The notes under the pieces: generated by a model
The model's input: the letters and a program-made list of their open reading frames with translations, nothing else
What the model was told of the DNA's origin: nothing
Databases searched by the model: none
Source: Parabacteroides sp. PH5-46
GTDB taxonomy: Bacteria; Bacteroidota; Bacteroidia; Bacteroidales; Tannerellaceae
Length of the DNA stretch: 64,000 nt
Direction: 5' to 3'
NCBI RefSeq assembly: GCF_029892785.1
Contig: NZ_JARXXA010000005.1
Coordinates: forward strand, 124,001 to 188,000
Position numbers and translations under genes: made by a program
Part shown: positions 19,029 to 27,788 of the stretch, piece after piece
How the letters are laid out: each line of letters begins with the position of its first letter
Numbering within the stretch: position 1 is the first letter of the stretch

Positions 19029-21155
19029 TCAGAGTCCTTTCATGGATAGCTGTACGCGCTTCCTTTGCAGGTCTACACTCAGTACTTTTACCTTTACATG
19101 CTGATGGATAGACACTACCTCGGTTGGGTCGGAGATAAACCTATCGGCCAGTTCGGAAATATGTACCAGCCCGTTTTCTTTGATACCTATATCTACGAAG
19201 CAGCCGAAGTTGGTAATATTCGTTACAATGCCGGGCAATACCTGTCCGCTCTTCAGGTCTTCAATGGTTTTAATGGTCGGATCGAAGGAGAATACCTGGA
19301 TGGCCTGGCGTGGGTCGCGTCCCGGTTTGTCCAATTCTTCCATGATGTCGAGCAAGGTAGGCATCCCTACCGTCTCCGTCATATATTTTTCTAATTTGAG
19401 CTTCTTTTTCAGTCCTTTGTCTACAATCAAATCTTCTACGGAGCAGTCTAAGTCTTTGGCCATAAGCTCTACTATCGGATAGCTTTCGGGGTGAACGGCT
19501 GAGTTGTCCAGCGGATTCTTTCCACCCTGTATGCGTAGGAACCCAGCGCTTTGTTCAAAGGCTTTCTCGCCCATGCGCGGCACTTTTTTCAACTCTTTAC
19601 GCGTTTTAAACGGCCCGTTCTCTGTACGATAGTCTACGATGTTTTGTGCCAAGGTAGGGCCCAGTCCCGAAATATAGGTGAGCAAATGCTTACTGGCGGT
19701 ATTGACGTTTACACCCACTAAGTTTACGCAGCTTTCTACTGTCGTGTCGAGGCTTTTCTTAAGCAAGCTCTGGTCTACGTCGTGTTGGTATTGTCCTACG
19801 CCGATGCTTTTCGCGTCAATCTTTACCAGCTCTGCCAAGGGATCCATCAGGCGGCGCCCGATGCTGATTGCCCCGCGCACGGTGACGTCATACTCGGGAA
19901 ATTCATCGCGAGCCGTTTTAGAGGCCGAATAGATGGAAGCCCCGTTTTCGCTGACAACGAACACCTGTACTTTGCGGTCGTAGCGGATTTCGGTGATGAA
20001 GCGCTCGGTTTCGCGGCTGGCCGTCCCGTTTCCGATAGCTATGGCATCAATGGCGTACATAGACACCAACTGAGCCACTTTGGCGGCAGCCTTTCCTTTT
20101 TCATTCTGCGGCGGATGCGGATAGATGGTTTCGTTGTGTAACAGGCTTCCCTGTGCATCCAGGCAAACCAACTTACAACCGGTACGGTAGCCGGGATCTA
20201 CACCCAATACCCTCTTTTGTCCCAAAGGAGGAGCCAGGAGCAACTGGCGAAGGTTCTCGGCAAATACGCGAATGGCCTCTTCGTCTGCTTTGGCCTTGCT
20301 GAGGTTGGCATATTCAGTCTCGATGGAAGGCTTGAGCAAACGTTTGAACGAATCATCCACTGCCTCTTCCACCTGATCGGCTGAGGCATTCCGTCCCTTT
20401 ACAAACTTGCGGTGCAACCTGTCGAGGCAAGATTCCGTATCCGGTGAGATGCTAACCCTCAATACCCCCTCTGCCTCGCCCCGGCGCAAGGCCAATAGGC
20501 GGTGCGAACTGGCACGGTTCAGCGGTTCGTTGAAGTCGAAATAGTCCTGGTACTTGGCGCCCTCTTCTTCTTTGCCTTTCACCACTTTGGAAGTAATGAT
20601 AGCCGTATGCTGGAAGGAGTTACGCACGGCATTACGAGCCTCTTCGTTTTCATTTACCCATTCGGCAATGATGTCCCGCGCGCCTTGCAGTGCCTCTTTC
20701 TCGTCTTTTACCTCGTCGTTGATAAAGGCCTGTACGCGAATGTCCAGGTCTCGTTCGTTTTGTTTTAGTATGATTTCTGCCAGCGGTTCCAAGCCCTTTT
20801 TGCGGGCTATCTCCGCTTTTGTCACCCGTTTGGGTTTGTACGGCAGGTAGATGTCTTCTATTTCTGTACTATCCCACGATTCTTCAATCCGCTTCTTTAG
20901 TTCGGGTGTCAGCTTGCCTTGCTCTTCGATGGAAGACAGGATGGTTTCTTTCCGCTTGGCCAGCTCCGTCAACTTGTCATACTGATCTTTGATATTGCCT
21001 ATCTGTATTTCGTCGAGCCCGCCTGTTACTTCTTTACGATAGCGGCTGATGAAGGGGATGGTTGCTCCTTCGCTAAGCAATCCGACAGTCCTCTCAACTT
21101 GTCCGGAAGGAATACCCAATGTGCGTGATATCAGGGTATGGAATAATGTAGTCAT
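19029..21155 (-). CDS. tex: Tex-family RNA-binding transcription accessory protein
   Basis: A 708-residue Tex protein. Domains in order: N-terminal helical region (PFISRYRKEVTGGLDE), YqgF-like RNase-H fold (about 320-440; VLGVDPGYRTGCKLVCLD), helix-hairpin-helix repeats (about 480-560; ISGLGPTLAQNIVDYR), and a C-terminal S1 domain (about 635-708; GIVTNITNFGCFVDIG). The role is in transcript handling and stress fitness in other bacteria; the exact reaction is unsettled. It has its own -7 element in the 33-nt gap upstream. Confidence 0.96.
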   Translation of the reverse strand: MTTLFHTLISRTLGIPSGQVERTVGLLSEGATIPFISRYRKEVTGGLDEIQIGNIKDQYDKLTELAKRKETILSSIEEQGKLTPELKKRIEESWDSTEIEDIYLPYKPKRVTKAEIARKKGLEPLAEIILKQNERDLDIRVQAFINDEVKDEKEALQGARDIIAEWVNENEEARNAVRNSFQHTAIITSKVVKGKEEEGAKYQDYFDFNEPLNRASSHRLLALRRGEAEGVLRVSISPDTESCLDRLHRKFVKGRNASADQVEEAVDDSFKRLLKPSIETEYANLSKAKADEEAIRVFAENLRQLLLAPPLGQKRVLGVDPGYRTGCKLVCLDAQGSLLHNETIYPHPPQNEKGKAAAKVAQLVSMYAIDAIAIGNGTASRETERFITEIRYDRKVQVFVVSENGASIYSASKTARDEFPEYDVTVRGAISIGRRLMDPLAELVKIDAKSIGVGQYQHDVDQSLLKKSLDTTVESCVNLVGVNVNTASKHLLTYISGLGPTLAQNIVDYRTENGPFKTRKELKKVPRMGEKAFEQSAGFLRIQGGKNPLDNSAVHPESYPIVELMAKDLDCSVEDLIVDKGLKKKLKLEKYMTETVGMPTLLDIMEELDKPGRDPRQAIQVFSFDPTIKTIEDLKSGQVLPGIVTNITNFGCFVDIGIKENGLVHISELADRFISDPTEVVSIHQHVKVKVLSVDLQRKRVQLSMKGL

Positions 21156-21179
21156 ATTATTGTTATTTCTTTTTCAGCC

Positions 21180-21187
21180 CAAAGATA
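21180..21187 (-). promoter_or_regulatory. -7 promoter element of tex
   Basis: TATCTTTG on the minus strand fits TAnnTTTG and lies 24 nt before the tex start at 21155, in the short gap behind the ABC transporter gene. Confidence 0.5.
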
Positions 21188-21188
21188 C

Positions 21189-22556
21189 TTATTTTGGGAA
21201 ATAAATAAGTTCATCCGCTAATAGTTCCAACTCTTCTTTTTTGTGGGAAGTAAAGATAAGCAACTGATTTTTCGTCTGCTGCCTTGCTTTTATATAATCA
21301 GTAATTATGTATATCAGTTCTTTATCCAGCCCTTTAAAAGGCTCATCCATCAATAGGAAAGGAGAAGGGAAGGCCAGCGCGCGGACCATGGCTACCCGTT
21401 GTTGTTGTCCGTAGCTTAATTCGTCCGGCATACGATCGACATATTCTTCCATCTGAAACCTGGATAATATCTCCCTCACCCTACCCGTGGCCTTCTCTTT
21501 GGAATAGCAAGCGGACAAGGGAAGCAAACAATTCTCTAACACAGACAAATCCGGGAGTAACAAAGGCTCCTGAAACAGAGAGGCAATCCCCCGGGATCGG
21601 TCTATACAGAATATTCCTTTGTCGGGTATCAGGATGCCGTTTATCAGGTTCAACAAGGTTGTTTTCCCTGCCCCCGAAGGAGCTGATACACCATAGATTT
21701 TCCCTGAATGGAAGGTAAATGTAAAATGGTCTATCACCTTTTTATCGTTGTAGGAGAAGGCGATATCCTCCATCTGTATATCCGAATGAATCAAAGGTAT
21801 CTCCCTGTCGATAGCCGGGAAAGAAAGCGGAAGTCTTAGCTTTTCAAGCCTGGCGATCCCTTTATCAAAGATGAAGCTGATCACGATAGCTATAATGGTC
21901 CAGGCCAGCAATTCGGGCACTTCTATGAACACTTGCGCCCGCTTCATTTCGCTACCGATTCCCCAGGTGCATTGAGCCAGCACTTCTCCCATGATAATGG
22001 CCCGCCAACCGAATCCCAAGGCAGAAGACAAGCCACTGAACAAAAACGGCTTTATCTGCGGATAGTAAATGTGCAGCAACCTCCTTTTCCCGGTAATGAG
22101 AAATACCTGCGCCATATGAGTATAAGCCGGTTTCAGATGTAATATCCCCTTGGTCAGGTTCTCGGTAAGCAAAGGAAACATCACCAGAAAGGCAATGATC
22201 AGCGGTATGCTTTCCGCATGCAGATAGATAAGCGCCAGCAAGATAAACGAGACGACAGGTATCGAACGCATCAGGGTAAGTATAGGCCTGAAGGCTTCGT
22301 ACAAGTATTTATAGCGGGCAAAAAGAACGGCAAAGCTGCCCGCCAGAACAAGCGAAAACAGAATGCCTGTCAGCCCGCGAAGGATGGTAGCTCCCAGTGA
22401 CTGATAGAACAAAGGAGTTATGAACAGCAAACCCAGCGTCTGAAGCGATTGAAGGACAGAAGGAAACAGCTCCGGATGGTTGATAATCTGTGCTGCCACT
22501 TGCCATACAACAAGCAGAAACACAATAGAAATCAATGCCGGCAGTTGTTTTTTCAT
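21189..22556 (-). CDS. ABC transporter, permease and ATPase in one chain (nitrate/sulfonate/NMT1-type importer)
   Basis: A 455-residue fusion. Residues 1-235 are a SsuC/TauC-like permease with about six membrane segments and an EAA-like loop near 182-195 (GWRAIIMGEVLAQ). Residues 260-455 are an ATPase: Walker A APSGAGKT (292-299), signature LSYGQQQR (380-387), Walker B LLMDEP (401-406) and a switch His in TSHKKEE. In most relatives these are separate genes. It overlaps the substrate-binding lipoprotein gene by 4 nt (ATGA), so the two make a complete importer. Ligand unknown; no riboswitch was seen upstream. Confidence 0.9.
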   Translation of the reverse strand: MKKQLPALISIVFLLVVWQVAAQIINHPELFPSVLQSLQTLGLLFITPLFYQSLGATILRGLTGILFSLVLAGSFAVLFARYKYLYEAFRPILTLMRSIPVVSFILLALIYLHAESIPLIIAFLVMFPLLTENLTKGILHLKPAYTHMAQVFLITGKRRLLHIYYPQIKPFLFSGLSSALGFGWRAIIMGEVLAQCTWGIGSEMKRAQVFIEVPELLAWTIIAIVISFIFDKGIARLEKLRLPLSFPAIDREIPLIHSDIQMEDIAFSYNDKKVIDHFTFTFHSGKIYGVSAPSGAGKTTLLNLINGILIPDKGIFCIDRSRGIASLFQEPLLLPDLSVLENCLLPLSACYSKEKATGRVREILSRFQMEEYVDRMPDELSYGQQQRVAMVRALAFPSPFLLMDEPFKGLDKELIYIITDYIKARQQTKNQLLIFTSHKKEELELLADELIYFPK

Positions 22557-23470
22557 CTTTCCGGGCCACTTATAAAGGCATCGTCGGGTAGTTTTCCTCC
22601 GATAGCCTTTGGTTCATAACTATAGATCACTTCCAGGAATTTACAGATACTTTCTTCCGAATCCTGAGCCGGAATGTAATTGATCTTGCAGCGTTTGATG
22701 CTCTCCTTCGTAAGCGCATCGGAAAAGAATACCTGACGGGATGTAAGGATGCGGATGGCCTCCTCGGGCTGCTCATTGGCAAAGCGGCAACTCTTTTCCA
22801 GGAGGCTGTCTATCTCGTGACGATAGTTTTCCAGCGCAGGAGAGAGCAAGATAGCCGTCTGTGCAAATCCGGCTGTATTTTCCAGCAGGTTGAGGTCTGC
22901 TACGATCTGTAGCGTACTGTCTCTTCGCAGCGCCATGCTTAAATAAGGCTCGCCCAAAACTACCCGGCTGGCTTTACCTACATACAAAGCCTGCATCACT
23001 TCCTGTACTGTAGCAAAGGAATAATCCAGGGAGTAGTCTAATTCCTGTTGCTGCAGGTAATAGCGGGTAAGGATGTCGGGATTCGTCCCGGCTCCGAAGA
23101 CGAACAGCGAGCGATCATCCGCCGCCTTATCTTTCCTCTCCACCAGGTAGAGCGTTCCCCAGATAGGGCAACCGGCCAGTATATAGCGGATTTTCTTATT
23201 GTACAGGTTGGCAGCATTTATCATCGGTAATACGGCTATATCTGTCTTCCTCTTAATCATCTTAGCCTGCATCAAATCAGGAGAATCAATAATCCTGACA
23301 GACAGTTTCTTCCCGTCGAGCACAGGAGGATACTTCATCCATTCAGCCAGCGCAATAGCCGAAGGTCCCCGCAGAACCGATACATGGATAATCTCAGTTG
23401 TCTGCTCTGTTCCCTTACAACCACAGAACAGCATGAAAGCCAGCAAGTAAAAGCAAATATATTTGGGCAT
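22553..23470 (-). CDS. ABC transporter substrate-binding lipoprotein (NMT1/THI5-like)
   Basis: A 305-residue periplasmic binding lipoprotein with lipobox LFCGC (C18). The pattern after maturation (HVSVLRGPSAIALAEWM, then DIAVLPMINAANLYNK, and GEPYLSMALRR) fits the NMT1/THI5 or SsuA-like group that serves thiamine-precursor, sulfonate or similar anion importers. It is translationally coupled to the permease-ATPase fusion. The ligand cannot be told from the sequence. Confidence 0.82.
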   Translation of the reverse strand: MPKYICFYLLAFMLFCGCKGTEQTTEIIHVSVLRGPSAIALAEWMKYPPVLDGKKLSVRIIDSPDLMQAKMIKRKTDIAVLPMINAANLYNKKIRYILAGCPIWGTLYLVERKDKAADDRSLFVFGAGTNPDILTRYYLQQQELDYSLDYSFATVQEVMQALYVGKASRVVLGEPYLSMALRRDSTLQIVADLNLLENTAGFAQTAILLSPALENYRHEIDSLLEKSCRFANEQPEEAIRILTSRQVFFSDALTKESIKRCKINYIPAQDSEESICKFLEVIYSYEPKAIGGKLPDDAFISGPER

Positions 23471-23590
23471 TTAATATAAAAGTTTGTGCAAATTTAGCCA
23501 AAAGAATCCAGTATTCGCCGGGCAAAACACCAAATTTCTTCTTCAAGCCGGATGAGAAGTGAAACGACAGGAAAAACGAAAGATATTAAA

Positions 23591-23672
23591 TCCCACAGTT
23601 GTTGAACATGTGTTCAACATATGTAGAACATGAGTTCAACAATTGTAGAACACGTGTTCTACAGTTGTGGGA
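23591..23672. repeat. Family B three-hairpin intergenic element, copy 1
   Basis: Outer arms TCCCACA (23591-23597) and TGTGGGA (23666-23672) enclose three 18-nt hairpins of the form GTnGAAC-N4-GTTCnAC starting at 23601, 23623 and 23645, an exact 22-nt period. The linkers are ATAT and AATT. The same layout, linkers included, recurs at 51712-51799. It lies between the divergent binding-protein gene and the frameshifted esterase. Confidence 0.85.
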
Positions 23673-23738
23673 CGATAAGGATGATAATTAAGATGTAATT
23701 ACCTATTCCTCGAAAGCCTGTGATTCAACTATTGTTGG

Positions 23739-23746
23739 TAACTTTG
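23739..23746 (+). promoter_or_regulatory. -7 promoter element before the frameshifted CE1 esterase
   Basis: TAACTTTG matches TAnnTTTG and lies 44 nt before the ATG at 23791. No clear -33 element is seen at the normal distance. Confidence 0.45.
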
Positions 23747-23790
23747 TACAGGCATATAAGCCTGAAGAGTAACTCAAATAACAAGTAATC

Positions 23791-24668
23791 ATGAAAAAAG
23801 CAATTCTCTTAATCATGGCAATAGGGTTCACCCTACCCGCTATTGCTCAATACGACTGGGGGGCACAAAGTAAAGTAGAAACGAAAACAATCAAAAGCCA
23901 GGTATTAGATGCCGAGCGGGATTACAACATTTTTCTGCCCAAAAGCTATGACACGGAGAAAGACCGGAAATACCCCATCCTCTATCTGCTGCATGGCATG
24001 ATGGGCAACAACAAAGACTGGTTTGAACGGGGCTATGTAAAAGATGTGATGGACCAATTAGTGGCAAGCGGTGAAGCCTGCGAGATGATCATCGTTAGCC
24101 CGAATGCCGGAGGCAATATCTATGAAGGAGTCTGGAATGGTTACTTTGACATGCCGGGCTGGAAATATGAAACATTCTTCTATACAGAGTTTCTGCCTCA
24201 TATTGAATCAACTTACCGGGTGATAGCCGATAAGGCGCATCGTGCCGTTGCCGGTTTATCCATGGGAGGAGGAGGCGCCACCTGCTATGCACAACGCCAC
24301 AGCGATATGTTCTCTTCGGCATACGCCATGAGTGCTTTGATGTCTATACCGGAACAGGGAGCAGCTCCTTCGCAAAGTCCGGACGACAAGATGGCTATCC
24401 TCACCAAATCGGTGATCGAACATAGCTGTGTGAAATACGTGGAAGAGGCAGATGACGCCGGAAAGAACAACTCCGCAGTGTAGTATGGTTTGTAGATTGC
24501 GGCGACGACGACTTCTTGCTCGACAGAAACATCGAGTTTACACAAGCCATGCGCAAAGCACAAATCCCTTGCCAGTTCCGCGTTCGCGACGGAGGGCACA
24601 CCTGGGAATACTGGCACTCTGCCTTGTACACCTGCCTACCTTTCGTAACCCGTAATTTTGGTAAATAA
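23791..24668 (+). pseudogene. CE1-family esterase, frameshifted near 24461-24465
   Basis: Frame 1 (23791-24483) encodes a signal peptide (AIAQ), an alpha/beta-hydrolase fold and the nucleophile motif GLSMGG, then runs into a TAG after KNNSAV. Reading from 24462 in the -1 frame continues with EQLRSVVWFVDCGDDDFLL and on to RDGGHTWEYWHSALY, ending in TAA at 24666-24668. These supply the catalytic Asp and His, so one base is missing: GGAAAAGAA has become GGAAAGAA. Intact, the protein would be about 292 residues. It could be a true mutation, an assembly error in a homopolymer, or recoding. It sits away from the xylan operon, behind its own promoter. Confidence 0.85.
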
Positions 24669-24674
24669 ATAGAA

Positions 24675-25607
24675 TTACCCCGGAAGGTTTTCTTTGCCTA
24701 TGCCGAATTTTTCGGCGGGGTGGTGTTTGCCTTTGGGTTCGATGTGGACTACGATGTCGTAGACGTTTTCGATGGAGGCTTTGATGCTTTTTTCTACTTC
24801 GTGGGCGATGTGGTGTGCTTCGTTCAGGCTGAGGTTGCCATCGGCTTCTACGTCCAGGTCTATCATGTACATGTTACCGATCAGGCGGGAGCGTACGCGG
24901 TGTGGATTACTGGCGCCAGGTACTCGTTCTACGGCATCAAATATCTTGTTGTAAATGCTTACGTCTTTCACACCGTCCATCAGTTCAGCATTTGAATCCA
25001 TGAAAATACTGATGGAGGTTTTAAGGATAAAGAAGCTGACGATCAATCCGGTAACCGAGTCCAGAATCGGCATCTTCAGGATAAACGTAAAGAATAAACC
25101 CAGCAATACACTGGCAGAGATAAGCACATCGTTACGCATATTCATGGCATTGGCTATCAGCATAGAACTGCCGATCTTCTTGCCCTGGCGGTATTGGTAG
25201 AATGCCAGCCCTAGTTTGCCGATAATAGAAAAAAGTGTAACATAGATGGCAATAGTGGCAGGAAGCTGTCTTGGCTCCTCTGAAAAGATACTTTGCACGG
25301 AGGATACAAGCATCTGAACCCCTGCATAAAAGATAACAAGTGAAAGGATTTTGGTAGCTATTCCTTCTGCCTTTTCATAGCCATAGACATACTTACTGTC
25401 GGGAGGGCGGTTCATAATCCGGGCTGTAAAGATCATCACAACCGAGATAACCACATCCGTAGCCGAATCAATACCATCCCCCAAAACAGCCAGACTGCCT
25501 GAAGCTAAACCAATAACGATCTTAGCGACAGACAGTATAGCATTGCCAATGGTACTAATCCAGGAAGTACGCATCAGTACCTTTTCTTTTGATGCAGACA
25601 TATTCAA
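24675..25607 (-). CDS. Cation diffusion facilitator family transporter
   Basis: A 310-residue inner-membrane metal exporter with about six membrane segments (to about 210) and a C-terminal cytoplasmic ferredoxin-like dimerisation domain containing NEAHHIAHEVEKSI and YDIVVHIEP. The transport site in the second helix is D47xxxD51 (GIDSATD). In the fifth helix the usual HxxxD is N156xxxD160 (NMRND), so a histidine that favours zinc is replaced by asparagine, which points towards Mn2+ or Fe2+. Starts at residue 1 (25607) or 3 (25601) are possible. The gene ends 6 nt from the stop of the convergent frameshifted esterase. Confidence 0.88.
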   Translation of the reverse strand: MNMSASKEKVLMRTSWISTIGNAILSVAKIVIGLASGSLAVLGDGIDSATDVVISVVMIFTARIMNRPPDSKYVYGYEKAEGIATKILSLVIFYAGVQMLVSSVQSIFSEEPRQLPATIAIYVTLFSIIGKLGLAFYQYRQGKKIGSSMLIANAMNMRNDVLISASVLLGLFFTFILKMPILDSVTGLIVSFFILKTSISIFMDSNAELMDGVKDVSIYNKIFDAVERVPGASNPHRVRSRLIGNMYMIDLDVEADGNLSLNEAHHIAHEVEKSIKASIENVYDIVVHIEPKGKHHPAEKFGIGKENLPG

Positions 25608-25622
25608 TACGTATTAAGCCTG

Positions 25623-25630
25623 CAAAGATA
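25623..25630 (-). promoter_or_regulatory. -7 promoter element of the cation diffusion facilitator gene
   Basis: TATCTTTG on the minus strand matches TAnnTTTG, 15 nt before the start at 25607. A TTG at 25655-25653 lies 22 nt upstream as a possible -33 element, inside the end of the preceding gene. Confidence 0.5.
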
Positions 25631-25644
25631 CAATCTTTTTTATC

Positions 25645-26547
25645 TTACCAGGCAACAAACCTTGCTGCTGCCAGGTAATCGTAACACATTTTTAGCGATT
25701 TAAGCGGTGTGTAGTTATATTCTTCCTGTTCTACATAATAGTCTTCAACCCCAGCATTAGAAAAAAGCTTAAACACATCTTCCAAAGCTACATGCCCATG
25801 CCCCATTTCTGTTGCCACCTTGGTTTTAACATCGGTATCACGAATATGCAGACAACCAAAACGTCCGGGATAAAGCTTCAGATACATCCGGTAATCCGCC
25901 ATTTCATTCGCCACATGGCCGATATCCATCTGAAAAGCCACCAGGCGTTTCTCCGTTAATTCCAGATATAGCTGATACGGGATCTGATCTTCGATGGGAT
26001 GGAATTCTTCCCGGTGATTGTGATAGCCAAACTTCAGGCCGAAGCTAGCTGCCAGTTCACCAACTCGATTGAAGATGTCGGCCAGTCGTTTTACTTCGTC
26101 CAGCTTGGTATAGTGTGCTCCCGGATAGCCGGCCTGTACAATCCACTTGCTACCGGCGGCCTTTGTGTCTTCCATGTTCTTTTTCACAGCATCCCAGGCT
26201 TTGTCCGAGTCGTTATCATAGATATTAAATCCGGTATGCGAACTGGTCATTTTCATACCTAAACTACCCACAAAATCAGCAAATTCCTTAGGACTTTTGC
26301 CAAAAAACTTCCCGTCACTATACCCGTATGTTTCTACAAAACTGTAACCCATCTTGGCTACTTCACGTAAGGTTGCTTCCGGGTTTTTAGCCATATCGTC
26401 ACGCAGACTGTATAGCTGAATACCTATCTTCTTTTTTTTAGCCATAGAAGAAGTTGTAACAGGAGATGCCATCAATGAATGATCCGGCAGAATAGCCGTA
26501 GCTGCTACTGTGGCAGCTGTTGTTCTGAAAAAATGTCGTCTGTTCAT
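25645..26547 (-). CDS. Exported sugar phosphate isomerase/epimerase-like TIM-barrel protein
   Basis: A xylose-isomerase-like TIM barrel (AP endonuclease 2 superfamily) of about 300 residues. I place the start at 26547, giving MNRRHFFRTTAATVAAT, a twin-arginine type signal; six more residues precede it if the upstream ATG at 26565 is used. Conserved barrel features include KKIGIQLYSLRDDMAKNPE, the metal-site candidates E in FVETYGY, H in GYHNHREEF, D in QMDIGHVAN and H in CLHIRDTD, and E in YVEQEEY. Such proteins act on unknown keto- or aldo-sugars in the periplasm. It stands alone. Confidence 0.85.
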   Translation of the reverse strand: MNRRHFFRTTAATVAATAILPDHSLMASPVTTSSMAKKKKIGIQLYSLRDDMAKNPEATLREVAKMGYSFVETYGYSDGKFFGKSPKEFADFVGSLGMKMTSSHTGFNIYDNDSDKAWDAVKKNMEDTKAAGSKWIVQAGYPGAHYTKLDEVKRLADIFNRVGELAASFGLKFGYHNHREEFHPIEDQIPYQLYLELTEKRLVAFQMDIGHVANEMADYRMYLKLYPGRFGCLHIRDTDVKTKVATEMGHGHVALEDVFKLFSNAGVEDYYVEQEEYNYTPLKSLKMCYDYLAAARFVAW

Positions 26548-26653
26548 GTTCTTAGATTTATACAAGATTGTAAATATCGTAAAAATATTCCGGATTTGTG
26601 GGAAAATTAAGCAGGTTCTATGCTTATTGCGCTATCATTTACAAAATATTTTT

Positions 26654-26661
26654 TAGTTTTG
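26654..26661 (+). promoter_or_regulatory. -7 promoter element of the DUF4831-type gene
   Basis: TAGTTTTG fits TAnnTTTG; transcription would begin near 26668, which places the first ATG at 26620 outside the transcript and supports the start at 26692. Confidence 0.55.
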
Positions 26662-26691
26662 TGGAGAAGTTCTCTTTTTAAACAAATAAAT

Positions 26692-27759
26692 ATGAAGAAT
26701 CTGATTATTGTCTTATGTCTGCTTATTAGCTTGCCGGCCTTGGCACAAACAAAAGTAACGAAGAAGGTTGCAACTAAAAGCAATAATTTCGGCATAACAT
26801 ATTCACTACCCAAAACTACGCTGATTGTAAACGCAGAAGTAACAAAAGTAACCTGCAAAGCCGGCCCATACTACAGATATGCAGAGAAATATCTGGGAGT
26901 AAAGAATCCGGTGGCAGAAGACAAAGTATATTACCAACTGGGCAAAATAACACTCATCAACAAAGGGATACCCGATCCGGAAAACACCTATATTGTAGAG
27001 TTCAAATCGGGCACGGTAGCCCCTTATGCATTCTTAACGGAAGAGGGCTTGCTTTGTTCTATTAATGCGGATTATACCCCACCGGCATCTGAGCTGGAGA
27101 CAGTCCGCAAGGATAAAACAGGCTCCGCGAAAGTAGAAGACATCTCTGTTTTCTCGGAAGAGCTTTTAATGGCCGGTTCTACAGCCAAACAAGCCGAAGT
27201 AGCCGCCAAGCAGATCTATCGTATCCGTGAAAGCCGCATGAATATCTTAACCGGCGAGGCCGACAACCTCCCACCCGACGGAGAAGCCATGAAACTGGTG
27301 ATAGAGCAGTTGGAAAACCAGGAAAAAGCGCTGACCAACCTTTTTACCGGTATTTGCTCAAAGGAAACAGACTATTACGATGTAACAGTAGAACCGAACG
27401 ATAATATGGAAAAAGACGTATTATTCCGCTTTTCCGAGCTATTGGGAATTGTTCCGGCCGACGACCTGGGAGGTACGCCCGTTTACATGAATCTGAAAGC
27501 CATCGAACGTGCTCCGGTTTTAGACGCCAAAGAAGCTGAAAAGAAAGAAAAATCACTCAAAGGTATTATTTATAACGTTCCGGGTAAAGCATCCGTAGAA
27601 ATTGTCATGAACAAAAACGCATTATTCAGGGGAGAAGTACAAATTGTACAGTTCGGAAGCCGTGAAGGCTTGGCTCCTGTTATGTTTGAAGATAAAAAGG
27701 CTCCGGTAAAAGTACTCTTCTATCCGGAGACCGGCGCCATTAAACAAATCATTCAATAA
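26692..27759 (+). CDS. Exported DUF4831-type protein of unknown function
   Basis: About 355 residues beginning MKNLIIVLCLLISLPALAQ, a clear signal peptide. The upstream in-frame ATG at 26620 would put 24 residues before it and precedes the -7 element, so I reject it. The mature part starts with KSNNFGITYSLPKTTLIVNAEV and has YYRYAEKYLGVKN and YRIRESRMNILTGEADNLPPDG, features I associate with the Bacteroidetes family DUF4831. No catalytic motif is visible. It is 29 nt upstream of the POT transporter and probably co-transcribed, but a functional link is not evident. Confidence 0.8.
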   Translation: MKNLIIVLCLLISLPALAQTKVTKKVATKSNNFGITYSLPKTTLIVNAEVTKVTCKAGPYYRYAEKYLGVKNPVAEDKVYYQLGKITLINKGIPDPENTYIVEFKSGTVAPYAFLTEEGLLCSINADYTPPASELETVRKDKTGSAKVEDISVFSEELLMAGSTAKQAEVAAKQIYRIRESRMNILTGEADNLPPDGEAMKLVIEQLENQEKALTNLFTGICSKETDYYDVTVEPNDNMEKDVLFRFSELLGIVPADDLGGTPVYMNLKAIERAPVLDAKEAEKKEKSLKGIIYNVPGKASVEIVMNKNALFRGEVQIVQFGSREGLAPVMFEDKKAPVKVLFYPETGAIKQIIQ

Positions 27760-27788
27760 ATTATTAACTTTAAAACATTCAAAAACAC

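Noticed and set aside
22553-23600. Thiamine or cobalamin riboswitch upstream of the ABC importer
   Set aside because: No conserved riboswitch core (for example CUGAGA and ACCUGA-like elements) was seen between 23471 and 23790.
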